Positions 22,856 through 31,155 of a DNA stretch of 43,801 nucleotides are shown here, piece by piece. The position numbers and the translations under genes were made by a program. Source of the stretch: Synergistaceae bacterium (GTDB lineage: Bacteria > Synergistota > Synergistia > Synergistales > Aminobacteriaceae). The stretch's first letter is position 1, and each line of letters opens with the position of its first letter. The stretch covers positions 1-43,801 of the forward strand of contig JAAYLU010000118.1 in assembly GCA_012521675.1 (NCBI GenBank), read 5' to 3'. The notes below the pieces were generated by a model that made no database searches, was not told the DNA's origin, and saw only the letters and a list, made by a program, of their open reading frames with translations.

Positions 22856-23152
22856 ATGAAGACGGAAAACGCTGTGACTGTGTCCGGGACGCTCCATCTG
22901 ATCAAGGTCGACGCATCGACCGCCGGCAAGCCCAAGAAGTACCTGTCCTTCTCCATACGCCAGGAGACGCCGGGGGCGGATGGAAGCGTCCGTAAAGATT
23001 TTCTGCTGGCCAGGGTGTACGATCCGAAGCTCCAGGAGTCCTTCAGAGGGCTGGAGGAGGGGACGCTGTTGCGGGTGCGCGGGGATGTGCGCTCCTCGCT
23101 GGGCAGCGGCGAACTCTACATCAACGCGCTCGAGATAGAGAAACTGGTGTAA
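22856..23152 (+). CDS. Small protein, probable OB-fold
   Basis: 98 residues, no family recognised with confidence. Alternating strands (VTVSGTLHLIKV, KYLSFSIRQET, KDFLLARVYD, LLRVRGDVRSS, LYINALEIEKLV) give a five-strand pattern like an OB-fold, reminiscent of single-strand-DNA-binding proteins although shorter and without the usual aromatic positions. AAGGGAAG precedes the ATG. An alternative out-of-frame ATG at 22848 opens a less protein-like frame. A TACAAT -10-like box lies near 22782. Confidence 0.6.
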   Translation: MKTENAVTVSGTLHLIKVDASTAGKPKKYLSFSIRQETPGADGSVRKDFLLARVYDPKLQESFRGLEEGTLLRVRGDVRSSLGSGELYINALEIEKLV

Positions 23153-23292
23153 TTCAAGCCTCGTTCTTTCAGTGCTGCCCGGGCCGACAGGAATCCGGCC
23201 CTTGGTGGTGGTCTTGTCTTTTTTTCAGCCGAATCAGACTGTCTTTAGGGGGAGATCTTACGAGATTCCGGGACTCTTTTCACCCTTACGCA

Positions 23293-24144
23293 ATGACCAC
23301 GATCCTCTTCTGGTCGCTGGCCTTCGTGACCACCCGGCTGGCGCTCCACCACTTTTCCGTGTACTCGCTGGGGTTTCTCAGGTACCTGGCGGCCTCCCTC
23401 ACCCTGCTCCCGGTCGCGCTCGCCACGGGGATCAAGCCGCCCCGGCGGGAGGACATCAAGTGGTTCGCCGCGGCCGGTGCACTCGGTTTTTTCTTCTACA
23501 TGATAGCCTTCAACAAGGGGTGCGAGACGGTGAACGTCTCCACCAGCAGCGTCATCATGGCCACGGTGCCGGTGATGACCGCTCTCTTCGCCCGCATGGT
23601 CTTGGGCGAGAGCCTCAGGGGAGTGCAGTGGCTGGCCATAGCCATTGAATTCGCAGGGATCGTCGTGCTCACGATGAAGGACGGCGTCTTCACCATAAAC
23701 AGCGGCATACTGTGGCTGCTTCTCGCCGCCGTCTCTCTGTGCGCCTACAACCTGCTGCAGCGCTTCCTCACCAGGAGCTACTCCGCGCTGCAGGTGACCA
23801 CCTACGGCATATTCGCCGGTACAATCATGCTGGCGGTCTTCCTTCCCGGTTCGATAGAAGAGGCGCGCACCGCCTCCGGAACGCTTCTATCCTACGTGGT
23901 CTTCCTGGGGGTATTCCCCAGTGCGATCGCGTACATAACGTGGGCCAAGGCCTTCATGAAGGCCGAGCGCACGTCCTACGTCACCAACTACATGTTCATA
24001 ACGCCCTTCCTTACTACGCTGCAGGGCTTCCTGATCGTAGGAGAACTTCCGGACTCAGCCACCGTCGTAGGGGGCGCTATCATCCTCTCGGGGGCGTTCC
24101 TGTTCGCCTTCGCCTCAGGCAGGCCCGCCGACGCGGTAGAGTAG
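23293..24144 (+). CDS. EamA/DMT-family transporter
   Basis: 283 residues, about ten membrane helices in two EamA repeats: first about 1-130 (LFWSLAFVTTRLAL, FLRYLAASLTLLPVAL, SVIMATVPVMTALFARMVLGE) and second about 140-275 (LLLAAVSLCAYNLLQRFLTR, YITWAKAFMKAERTSYV). Likely an exporter of amino acids or metabolites, substrate unknown. The start is uncertain: no ribosome-binding site stands before this ATG, GGGGGAG lies about 45 bases upstream, and in-frame codons there (LTRFRDSFHPYA) read like the missing first residues, but no ATG, GTG or TTG begins them. Confidence 0.85.
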   Translation: MTTILFWSLAFVTTRLALHHFSVYSLGFLRYLAASLTLLPVALATGIKPPRREDIKWFAAAGALGFFFYMIAFNKGCETVNVSTSSVIMATVPVMTALFARMVLGESLRGVQWLAIAIEFAGIVVLTMKDGVFTINSGILWLLLAAVSLCAYNLLQRFLTRSYSALQVTTYGIFAGTIMLAVFLPGSIEEARTASGTLLSYVVFLGVFPSAIAYITWAKAFMKAERTSYVTNYMFITPFLTTLQGFLIVGELPDSATVVGGAIILSGAFLFAFASGRPADAVE

Positions 24145-24186
24145 CGGGCTGCTCGGGACGACAAAACATAGGCCTTGCTCCTTTGC

Positions 24187-24624
24187 CTAGCGCACCAACA
24201 GCCAGCCTCCCGCGAGCAACAGCAGGATACCCGCCGCCCTGTACAGGTCGAGCGGGCGGACGGGCACGCCCAGCCAACCCTGCGTGTCGATCAGCACTCC
24301 CGTGAGAAGCTGCCCCACTATGATCAGTGCTATCATCGCCGCCGCGCCCAGGCGGGGCAGAGTGACGTTGATCGTCAGGAAGAGCACGACGCCCAGGGTA
24401 CCGGAGACCAGCATGTACCAAGGAGCGGAGGCCCACTCGCCTATCCTCTCTCCGCCCCTTTGCAGCACCAGCATGAGGGAGAGCAGCAGCCCCCCAAGGT
24501 GGACTATCGCGCTGCCGGCCGCCGGGCCGATCCTCTGTCCCAGCGCACCGGCGAGAGGCGACTGCAGACCGACCGCAACGCCCCCGGCCAGCCCGATCAG
24601 GATTACAAGTATTGTCTCAAGCAT
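24187..24624 (-). CDS. DMT-family transporter, DUF606/YdcZ type
   Basis: 145 residues with five hydrophobic helices, half the size of an EamA protein and therefore expected to dimerise. LVILIGLAGGVAVGLQSPLAGALGQ is split by a Gly-rich turn typical of the family, as are WYMLVSGTLGVVLFL and IIVGQLLTGVLIDTQGW. GAGGAG lies 7 bases before the ATG. It converges with the larger EamA gene. Confidence 0.85.
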   Translation of the reverse strand: MLETILVILIGLAGGVAVGLQSPLAGALGQRIGPAAGSAIVHLGGLLLSLMLVLQRGGERIGEWASAPWYMLVSGTLGVVLFLTINVTLPRLGAAAMIALIIVGQLLTGVLIDTQGWLGVPVRPLDLYRAAGILLLLAGGWLLVR

Positions 24625-24679
24625 GGACTATCTCCTCTCGTCGAGTCGAGGGTATCATACCACGCGCGCCGGGCTACGG

Positions 24680-25429
24680 TCAGTCAAGCCAGGTCAACAG
24701 CTTGATCTTCGTGACGCTCCTTCCATCGAGCGAGACGTAGAATTCCGTGTAACCCGAGAAATCCGTCCAAATAAGCGTCGATTCCTCGCAGAAGATGGGG
24801 GCTCCCGCTTCGAGAACCACATCCGACACGTCCGCCCCTATTTTCACTCGCTTGCCAAGCGTGAGGCCAGGTGCCGGAAGGTCGATTCCGAGCAGGCCGG
24901 AGCCGCCGTCCGACTCGAAGTAGATGAGCTCGAAGCCCGGATAGTTCAGAGTGTAGTAGTCGACAATGCTGCTGGGGTCGTGATCCGATGGAATGGGTAT
25001 GTGTTCCTCCGAGGCGGGCTTGCCGAAGCGCTCTTTCGCTCCCTCGTGGTTATGTGGCAGCTGGTCCAGGACCGCCATGTGAAAGGCCTCGAACTGTTCG
25101 TAGACATCCATGTCGTAGGACCTGTCCCTATCCTCCTCCGTCAGAAACCGAACGTGATGCCCGTACACCCATCCCTCCACCGCGCCTTCAGCCATCACTC
25201 CGTACCAGGGGTGCTTGTCCCCCCTTCTTTCCTCCATCACAAGCAGGAAGTCGCCGTTCGACAGGCCGGAGATCCTGCCGGCGGAGGTCGACGGCTCGCT
25301 TCTCATATTCACTCCGTTTCCAGTCACCCTCGCCACCCTCATCGCCGCATCCGCCGAAGCGCATGCCGCCATGAGCACGCATGCCGCCGTCAGCCCCAAG
25401 AACGCCCCTCTCATCGTAAATCTTTTCAC
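24680..25429 (-). CDS. Secreted or lipid-anchored SH3b-domain protein
   Basis: 249 residues from a GTG at 25429, which has AAGGAGG about 9 bases upstream; the ATG 15 bases later lacks one. Signal sequence 1-28 (LGLTAACVLMAACASADA) may be cut by signal peptidase I after ASADA; LMAAC is a poor lipobox. Residues about 31-95 are a bacterial SH3 domain (VTGNGVNMRSEPSTSAG, WYGVMAEGAVEGWVYG), usually binding cell-wall peptides. The remaining 150 residues (ELIYFESDGG, LPAPGLTLGKRVKIGADVSD, LIWTDFSGYTEFYVSLDGR) match nothing I know. Confidence 0.7.
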   Translation of the reverse strand: MKRFTMRGAFLGLTAACVLMAACASADAAMRVARVTGNGVNMRSEPSTSAGRISGLSNGDFLLVMEERRGDKHPWYGVMAEGAVEGWVYGHHVRFLTEEDRDRSYDMDVYEQFEAFHMAVLDQLPHNHEGAKERFGKPASEEHIPIPSDHDPSSIVDYYTLNYPGFELIYFESDGGSGLLGIDLPAPGLTLGKRVKIGADVSDVVLEAGAPIFCEESTLIWTDFSGYTEFYVSLDGRSVTKIKLLTWLD

Positions 25430-25564
25430 TATCGGATGCCTCCTTCGTCCTCTCTTTCCCCGCTGCTTTGCCAGCTTCGCAATGATAGTCCATGGAAGAA
25501 AGCCGCGCAACTGCACTCCGGGCGGGAAAAGGATATAATCTGCATGTGAGGGAGGGATGGCGGG

Positions 25565-26494
25565 ATGAGGGAGAGACCTCTTGTCGGTGGAATAGAGGCG
25601 GGGGGGACGAAGATAGTCTGCGCGGTCGGGAGAGGGCCGGACGATCTGACCAGGGCCGTCTTTCCCTCGGGGTCGGATCCGGAGACGGCGCTCGGAGAGG
25701 TTCTCGGATGGCTGCTCGCTGAACAGGCGAGACGCGGGCTGCTGCGAGCCGTCGGGATAGGGTCGTTCGGCCCTGTGGACCTGGACCGCGCCTCTCCGCG
25801 ATACGGCTTCATAACCTCCACGCCGAAGCAGGGATGGCGCGACACAGACGTGCTCGGCAGGGCGAGGCGCGCCTTTGCGAACGTCCCGGTCGCGTTCGAC
25901 ACGGACGTGAACGCCGCTGCGCTCGGCGAGAGGAGATGGGGGGCTGCGAAGGGGCTGGACGACTTCGTGTACATCACCATCGGCACCGGAATAGGAGCCG
26001 GGGTGGTGACTACAGGAAAGCCGGTACACGGACTGGTGCACCCGGAGGCGGGGCACATGCGCATCCCGCGCTTTCACGGGGACGGCTTCCCCGGAGTCTG
26101 CCCCTACCACGGAGACTGCTGGGAGGGGCTGTGCTCGGGGCCCGCGATGAAGGCACGCACGGGGATGGCGGCGACGGAGATCTCGCCGGACTCGGAGGCG
26201 TGGACGCTGGAGGCCCGCTACACGGCCCTCGCCCTCGGCAACATCGTCTGCACCCTGTCGCCCCGGCGCATAATCCTCGGCGGCAGCGTGCCGAAGGGCG
26301 GCCTGCTCGGCGCGGAGAGATTTTTCGCGATGGTGCGCGCCGATCTGCGCGACGTTCTAAACGGATACGTTGTGTCTCCCTCGCTGGAAGAGGGGATGGA
26401 CGAATACATCGTTCCCCCGGGCCTGGGCGACGACGCCGGTGTCTGCGGAGCTCTGGCCTTGGCCCTGGACGAGCTGGACCGAGCAGGGCGATAG
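25565..26494 (+). CDS. ROK-family sugar kinase, fructokinase type
   Basis: 309 residues. ATP site GGIEAGGTKIVCAVG (8-22), catalytic Asp in VAFDTDVNAAALGE, DDFVYITIGTGIGAGVV, and the ROK zinc site HMRIPRFHGDGFPGVCPYHG with following DCWEGLCSGPA (one His and three Cys). The zinc-site spacing with CPYHGDCWEG is typical of ScrK/Mak fructokinases. Phosphorylates a hexose with ATP in the cytosol. GGAGGG lies before the ATG; no sugar genes lie beside it. Confidence 0.88.
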   Translation: MRERPLVGGIEAGGTKIVCAVGRGPDDLTRAVFPSGSDPETALGEVLGWLLAEQARRGLLRAVGIGSFGPVDLDRASPRYGFITSTPKQGWRDTDVLGRARRAFANVPVAFDTDVNAAALGERRWGAAKGLDDFVYITIGTGIGAGVVTTGKPVHGLVHPEAGHMRIPRFHGDGFPGVCPYHGDCWEGLCSGPAMKARTGMAATEISPDSEAWTLEARYTALALGNIVCTLSPRRIILGGSVPKGGLLGAERFFAMVRADLRDVLNGYVVSPSLEEGMDEYIVPPGLGDDAGVCGALALALDELDRAGR

Positions 26495-26687
26495 AGGGGA
26501 TCCAGCGCCGGCGCCGCTCTGTGGCGGCCGCCCGTCGACTCCCCCGGAAAAAGACGGGGATGCTTCGCCCGAGAACCCGAAAGGAGTATAATAAGAAAAA
26601 TTATTCCGAAAGGGGGCCGAAGCCCTTGGCTGCCTACTGTTCTGTGGACCCTTCCAGGATCTTGCTTGCCATGATGAAAGGAGTTGC

Positions 26688-27887
26688 TTGACTGTGCGCA
26701 GGTGGTTTTTAGCGGAGGCCGAGCTCCCGCTGGAGACGGCGGTGCTCGTCGTCGTCGGGATGACCGCGCTGATCGCGGGAACGCTGCTCCTCCCCGCGAC
26801 GGCGGGTTTGACGCCCTACTACGAGAGCGGCCTGCATGGCCTTGTACTCTTCATATTTGCCCTGCAGACCATGCTGATGGGAAAAACCCCGTTCGGAGAG
26901 CTGCCGGCGTCCAGGGGGCTGCTGGCGGTCGGGCTACTCATCGCCTCGGCCGGCATAGTGACGTGCGTCATACCGTCCGTCCCGGACGGCGCGGTAAGGA
27001 TCGCGCTCTTCATCTGCCTTACGCCCGGCGGTATGCTGCTGATGGCCCAGATGATCCTCTCTCCGCAGAGGTTCCGCCTCTGGGTCAGGACCGGCGGGGT
27101 GCTCAAGCACCTGCCCTATTCGTGCGCCGCCGTATACCTCCTCTCGATGGTGATAGGGGCGCTTTTATATGCAGACCAGTCCGCCTCCGTGCATTACCTG
27201 ACCGCCTTCATGCTGATGCTGCAGGGTGGAGCGGTCATCCACCTTGCGCGACTGCTGGCCTCCGTCTACAGGGCCTACCCGCAGCCAGAGGAGGGGAGCG
27301 GGCTTCCGTTCGACAAAGGCATGCTTCTTCTGATGGGAGTCTTCCTCGTCCTGCTCGGAGCCCTGCTCGTCCCCGTGAACCTCGGCATCCTTCCATTCTC
27401 TCCAAGCGCCCAGCTCGGCCTGCTGATGGTGGTGAACTCGGTGCAGATGCTCGCCGCGGGCAGCACTCCCATAGGACCCTTCCCTCGTAGCAGGGCGATG
27501 CTGCTGCTTGGGCTGCTCTTTGCCGGCGCGGGCATAGTCTCGTGCGTGGTGCCCGACGTGCTTGTCCCGACCCTCACTATCCTGATAGGGGCCCTGAACG
27601 TGATCAACGGCCTTATGACTCTGCTGAAGGCCCTGCCGTCACTGAGCGCGACCAGGAAATCTCCGCCGCCGGAGCCGGTCGGGCGGGTCTTGCTCAGGCT
27701 CTTCGGCACGCAGGCGGTCATGGGCTGCGTCTCCATATTGTTCGGCGCGTCCATGCTACTGCCGGGCATCATACCGGGCCTCGTCATCAGCGTAGTGCTG
27801 ATCGCCAACGGCGGCGTGCTCATCTACCTGCTGCGGGTGCTCTTCCTCGTAGACGATATCAAGAGGCTCGCAGGGGAAAAACCATAA
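26688..27887 (+). CDS. Polytopic membrane protein with internal duplication
   Basis: 399 residues, about ten membrane helices; family not recognised. Two halves resemble each other: LHGLVLFIFALQTMLMGKTP, FGELPASRGLLAVGLLIASA, GIVTCVIP in the first correspond to LGLLMVVNSVQMLAAGSTP, IGPFPRSRAMLLLGLLFAGA, GIVSCVVP in the second. The repeated TP.G..P.SR motif at a membrane edge could be a functional loop. Start is TTG at 26688 or GTG at 26694 (AAAGGAG suits the GTG better). A TATAAT box is at 26587-26592. Followed 19 bases later by the DUF4139 gene, so probably co-transcribed. Confidence 0.65.
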   Translation: MTVRRWFLAEAELPLETAVLVVVGMTALIAGTLLLPATAGLTPYYESGLHGLVLFIFALQTMLMGKTPFGELPASRGLLAVGLLIASAGIVTCVIPSVPDGAVRIALFICLTPGGMLLMAQMILSPQRFRLWVRTGGVLKHLPYSCAAVYLLSMVIGALLYADQSASVHYLTAFMLMLQGGAVIHLARLLASVYRAYPQPEEGSGLPFDKGMLLLMGVFLVLLGALLVPVNLGILPFSPSAQLGLLMVVNSVQMLAAGSTPIGPFPRSRAMLLLGLLFAGAGIVSCVVPDVLVPTLTILIGALNVINGLMTLLKALPSLSATRKSPPPEPVGRVLLRLFGTQAVMGCVSILFGASMLLPGIIPGLVISVVLIANGGVLIYLLRVLFLVDDIKRLAGEKP

Positions 27888-27906
27888 CTCAAGGAGGCTC
27901 CAAGAC

Positions 27907-29328
27907 ATGAAAAGCTTACAGATAATCATCCTGCTCTTCCTGCTGCTGCCGGCCCTTCCAGCGCTCGCCGAGACGACCACAAGCACGGACTCCGAGCGGA
28001 CCGGGCTTGAGGTGACCGTCTACAACTCAGACCTCGCGCTGGTCAAGGACACCCGCAGCGTTTCGCTACCCGAGGGGGAGGGGGAGCTGCGCTTCATGGA
28101 CGTGGCCTCGGCGATCAAGCCGGAGACGGTCCACGTAAAGTCGAAGAACAGGCCGGATGGCCTCGCAATACTGGAGCAGAACTACGAGTACGACCTGATC
28201 AGCCCGGAGAAGTTGCTTGAGAAGTTCGTCGGCAGAGAGATCAAGATCGAGCTGCGCAACGACTATCACGACAAATCCAGGATGGTCGACGCGAAGCTGC
28301 TGAGCGTCAACAACGGCATGGTCTTCGAGATAGACGGACAGATCTACCTTAACTATCCGGGGATGAAGATCGTCCCCTCTATCCCGGACAACCTCTACGC
28401 CCGCCCGACACTCGCTTGGCTGTGCGCCAACTCCTCCAAGGAGCCGCACGAGATGGAGGTCTCCTACATGACCAGGGGAATGAACTGGAAGGCAGACTAC
28501 ATCCTGGTGCTGAGCGGCGACGACAGGACCGCGGACCTCACGGGCTGGGTCACGATCAACAACCAGAGCGGTGCTCGCTACAACGACGCCGTGCTCAAGC
28601 TGATCGCGGGCGAGGTCAAGGAGGTCCGAGACATCATGCCCCCAGCCATGTACATGGGCAGGGCGGCCATGCCCGCGCCCGCCGCGCCGCCCTCCTTTCA
28701 GGAGGAGGAGTTCTTCGAGTACCACATCTACAACCTCTCGCGCAGGACCACCATCGGCCAGAACCAGACCAAGCAGATCAGCCTGCTGGAGGCCTTTGAC
28801 TCGAAGCTGAAGAAGGAGCTCATCGCGGGCGGGTCGGTCGACTACTTCCGCTCCCAGTACAGGGGAGGGCGCATCAAGCAGAAGGTGAACGTGGTGATCT
28901 CGTTCAAGAACTCCGAGGAGAACAACCTCGGCATGCCGCTGCCCAAGGGGATAATCCGCCTGTACAAGAAGGACTCGAGCGGCAGCCTCCAGTTCATCGG
29001 CGAGGACAGAATAGACCACACTCCCCGCGACGAGGAGGTACGGCTGACCGTGGGCGAGGCCTTCGACGTGGTGGCCGAGCGACGCCAGACAAAGTACAAG
29101 AAGATAGCGGAGAACGTGATAGAGACATCCTGGGAGCTTGTCGTCAAAAACCGCAAGAAGGACGAGCCTGCGACCGTGTCGTTCATGGAGAGGGTCTACG
29201 GTACCTGGGAGGTGCTCTCATCCTCGCAGGAATACGAGAAGACGGACGCGTTCGGACTTCGCTTTGATATAACAGCGGAGCCGGGCGAGGAGAAGGTCGT
29301 CACTTACACCCTGCGCAACCGGTTTTAA
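27907..29328 (+). CDS. DUF4139 family secreted protein
   Basis: 473 residues. Signal peptide about 1-21 (IIILLFLLLPALPALAE), then a beta-rich N-terminal part (LEVTVYNSDLALVKDTRSVS) and the DUF4139 domain: SYMTRGMNWKADYILVLS, WVTINNQSGARYNDAVLKLI, a Pro/Met loop (about 240-262), FKNSEENNLGMPLPKGIIRL and ELVVKNRKKDEPATVSFMER. Known members are envelope proteins of unknown role. AAGGAGG lies before the ATG. Its 3' end (TYTLRNRF) is partly duplicated 3.7 kb downstream after recQ. Confidence 0.88.
   Translation: MKSLQIIILLFLLLPALPALAETTTSTDSERTGLEVTVYNSDLALVKDTRSVSLPEGEGELRFMDVASAIKPETVHVKSKNRPDGLAILEQNYEYDLISPEKLLEKFVGREIKIELRNDYHDKSRMVDAKLLSVNNGMVFEIDGQIYLNYPGMKIVPSIPDNLYARPTLAWLCANSSKEPHEMEVSYMTRGMNWKADYILVLSGDDRTADLTGWVTINNQSGARYNDAVLKLIAGEVKEVRDIMPPAMYMGRAAMPAPAAPPSFQEEEFFEYHIYNLSRRTTIGQNQTKQISLLEAFDSKLKKELIAGGSVDYFRSQYRGGRIKQKVNVVISFKNSEENNLGMPLPKGIIRLYKKDSSGSLQFIGEDRIDHTPRDEEVRLTVGEAFDVVAERRQTKYKKIAENVIETSWELVVKNRKKDEPATVSFMERVYGTWEVLSSSQEYEKTDAFGLRFDITAEPGEEKVVTYTLRNRF
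29307..29327 (+). repeat. Left copy of 21-bp direct repeat (DUF4139 3' end)
   Basis: CACCCTGCGCAACCGGTTTTA, written here as CACCCTGCGC plus AACCGGTTTTA, is identical at 32980-33000. This left copy encodes the last residues and stop of the intact DUF4139 gene. Confidence 0.9.
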
Positions 29329-29336
29329 ATAAACTC

Positions 29337-29714
29337 GTGCGAGGCTGTTGCACAACCCCTGTGCAGCAGCCTCTTGAACCATTCGTTGTAACTGTAAGGG
29401 AGGCTCTGATTCAGCGTTTTGAGTATCTGATAGAGTCCTCGTGGAAAACATGTAAGAGGCTTCTTGTGCAGACGGAGGGGTACGACAGAGAAGTAGGCCC
29501 AAAGAGTCTTTTCCGGCTTGCAGGAAGTCTCGGCATGCTTGATGCGGAAACCTGGATAACTTTCTGGGACGCCCGCCTCGGCACTTCACACGACTACAGC
29601 GAGGAGAAAAGCGCCATGTTGCTCTCCCATGCGGAAAATCTGGAGGAGCAGGCGACTCTTCTTCTTGACGCTATGCGTCTTAAAGGGGCGTCGAACTCAG
29701 GGGGCAGAGAATGA
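29337..29714 (+). CDS. HEPN/HI0074-type nucleotidyltransferase substrate-binding protein, probably 5'-truncated
   Basis: 125 residues as an open frame. The recognisable part starts at about residue 20: EALIQRFEYLIESSWKTCKR, SLFRLAGSLGML, WITFWDARLGTSHDYSEE, which is the HEPN helix bundle with the R-x-x-x-S/T-H-x-Y type motif (ARLGTSHDY). The first helix normally preceding IQRFE is missing; instead the frame begins within a 33-base hairpin next to the end of DUF4139, and no ribosome-binding site is seen. It overlaps the following MNT gene as ATGA. Likely an antitoxin/toxin partner of that nucleotidyltransferase, possibly damaged. Confidence 0.7.
   Translation: MRGCCTTPVQQPLEPFVVTVREALIQRFEYLIESSWKTCKRLLVQTEGYDREVGPKSLFRLAGSLGMLDAETWITFWDARLGTSHDYSEEKSAMLLSHAENLEEQATLLLDAMRLKGASNSGGRE
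29341..29373 (+). terminator. Stem-loop just after the DUF4139 gene
   Basis: GAGGCTGTTGCACA pairs with TGTGCAGCAGCCTC (one G-U pair) around an ACCCC loop. It stands 12 bases after the DUF4139 stop. There is no T tract, so termination is possible but not certain. It lies within the apparent N-terminus of the HEPN frame. Confidence 0.45.
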
Positions 29715-30022
29715 AGGATTGCCTGGACATTAAAGAAAAACACCTGGCGACGTTGCTGCAAATCCTGAATGAGCATGTGCCAGAGCGGGAGGTATGGGCC
29801 TTTGGCTCCCGGGTCTCGGGGCACGCCCATCGGGGCTCTGATCTTGATCTGGTTCTTGTTGGAGCGGAGCCTGTCCCGATAGAGAGGCTCGGCGCTCTCC
29901 TGGACGCTCTTGAGGAGTCCTCACTGCCCTTTTTTGTCGATGTGTTGGACTGGCGTGGGATTCCGGCCTCCTTCAGGGAGAATATTAAAAAAGAGAGGAT
30001 TCTTCTTAAGAAGCCAACCTGA
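29711..30022 (+). CDS. MNT-domain nucleotidyltransferase (minimal nucleotidyltransferase)
   Basis: 103 residues. The catalytic motif is intact: FGSRVSGHAHRGSDLDLVLV (GS-x10-DxD), followed by a third carboxylate in FFVDVLDW. Pairs with the HEPN protein through an ATGA overlap. MNT partners of HEPN proteins transfer nucleotides onto the toxin and so silence it. Confidence 0.88.
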   Translation: MKDCLDIKEKHLATLLQILNEHVPEREVWAFGSRVSGHAHRGSDLDLVLVGAEPVPIERLGALLDALEESSLPFFVDVLDWRGIPASFRENIKKERILLKKPT

Positions 30023-30059
30023 GAGAATGTCTCTTCCGTTGAGTCCTGCTGAGTCCTGC

Positions 30060-30476
30060 CTATTTCTCAAATCGCTTAAGCATGGCGCTGTAGAAGCCCT
30101 CTAAATCTTTAAGCCTGTGAACCAGGATGGATTTCAATATTTCGATGTCCAGCGCCTCGTAGTCATGCACGGCGATATTTCTGAAGCCCGTCATTTTTCT
30201 CATCTTCTCCGTTAGCTGATCATCAATAACTCCGGCCTGTTGCAGCAGGGTGAAGTTTCCGGCGGCGGTCTCGGGAATGCCCAGGTGCTCCGAGGCTGCC
30301 CCGTGAGCGGCCATGTCGATGGCGGCCTGAACCGCCCGCTGGAGGTTGAGGACAAAAATGTCCTGCTTGTCTATGTCCTCAAGGCTCTCAGGATCAAAGC
30401 CGGTGACCTCGGCTATCCGCGCCAGGCATCTCTGGATTGTCGCCGCTTTCAACAGAATCACATCCCGGTCAGCCAT
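30060..30476 (-). CDS. HepT-like HEPN toxin (type VII system)
   Basis: 138 residues, all helical. The HEPN ribonuclease motif R-x4-H-x-Y is complete as RNIAVHDY near residue 102-109; the Tyr is the residue that MntA-type enzymes AMPylate in the characterised system. Second gene of the pair; its start overlaps mntA by 8 bases. Converges with the other MNT gene, which ends 38 bases away, so two HEPN/MNT modules face each other. Confidence 0.88.
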   Translation of the reverse strand: MADRDVILLKAATIQRCLARIAEVTGFDPESLEDIDKQDIFVLNLQRAVQAAIDMAAHGAASEHLGIPETAAGNFTLLQQAGVIDDQLTEKMRKMTGFRNIAVHDYEALDIEILKSILVHRLKDLEGFYSAMLKRFEK

Positions 30477-30864
30477 AGATTCTCCTCCTCAGCACAGCCT
30501 CTTCCAGAGGGGCGATTATTCGCTTGAAATCATGGTATTCGTTGACGGTCCTGACGAAAAACTCCTCGTAATCTCTCTTTGTTCCAAGTATTTGAATTCC
30601 CGTTTTAAGAACCTGCATCTTTATTATGGAGCCCGCGCTGTTCAGGGAGATCAGGTCGGCATCCCGCCTCAGATGCTCTTCCAAGCTGGTGCGCAGGTCC
30701 ACTAGTTCTAGGGAAGAAGGGGGCGAAGCAAAAAGAACCGCCACGTCCGCATCGCTGTCGGGACGGGCAGTCCCACTGGCCATGGAGCCGAAGAGGAAGG
30801 CTAGGCGGACGTTATCGTCCCCCTCGAAGAAGGCTTTAATCGCCTCTTTCACAGCGTCTTGCAA
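30469..30864 (-). CDS. MntA-like nucleotidyltransferase antitoxin
   Basis: 131 residues. FLFGSMASGTARPDSDADVAV carries GS-x10-DxD, here described as GSMASGTARPDSDAD, and a third acidic residue lies in DADLISL. Expected to inactivate the HepT toxin by adding AMP to its active-site Tyr. TTG start at 30864 with GGAGGG 8 bases upstream. A TATAAT box lies on the minus strand at 30897-30902. Confidence 0.88.
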   Translation of the reverse strand: MQDAVKEAIKAFFEGDDNVRLAFLFGSMASGTARPDSDADVAVLFASPPSSLELVDLRTSLEEHLRRDADLISLNSAGSIIKMQVLKTGIQILGTKRDYEEFFVRTVNEYHDFKRIIAPLEEAVLRRRIYG

Positions 30865-30896
30865 AGTTCTCCCTCCTTTAACCTGTTATGTCCGTA

Positions 30897-30902
30897 ATTA
30901 TA
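30897..30902 (-). promoter_or_regulatory. -10 box of the mntA-hepT pair
   Basis: Perfect TATAAT on the minus strand 33 bases before the TTG start; no good -35 box is seen at 16-18 bases. An inverted repeat CGCAGGC-TGAAG-GCCTGCG (30920-30938) lies just upstream and could be a regulator site or a hairpin. Confidence 0.45.
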
Positions 30903-31155
30903 CACGAGCGGAAACGCCCCGCAGGCTGAAGGCCTGCGCACGTCACGAGCTTAATCCCCTATTCCCTGCCAGTTGCATGCTAGAATGTTGAATATGGAGC
31001 GGCGAGTAAAAGATAAACGCTTTAACGGCGCTGTCCGTTCTGTTGGAAGGAGGAGCTTGAAATGACAAAGAGCGCGCTTGTGCTGCTTGAGGAGGAGAGG
31101 CGTTGAGCGAAAGGGGCGGGAAGTCCCTGATCGCCTTGCCTTCAGGAGCGGCGGG

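Noticed and set aside
22848-22995. Alternative start ATG eight bases before the OB-like gene
   Set aside because: It opens a short frame with poor protein character; the frame from 22856 shows regular beta-strand patterning.
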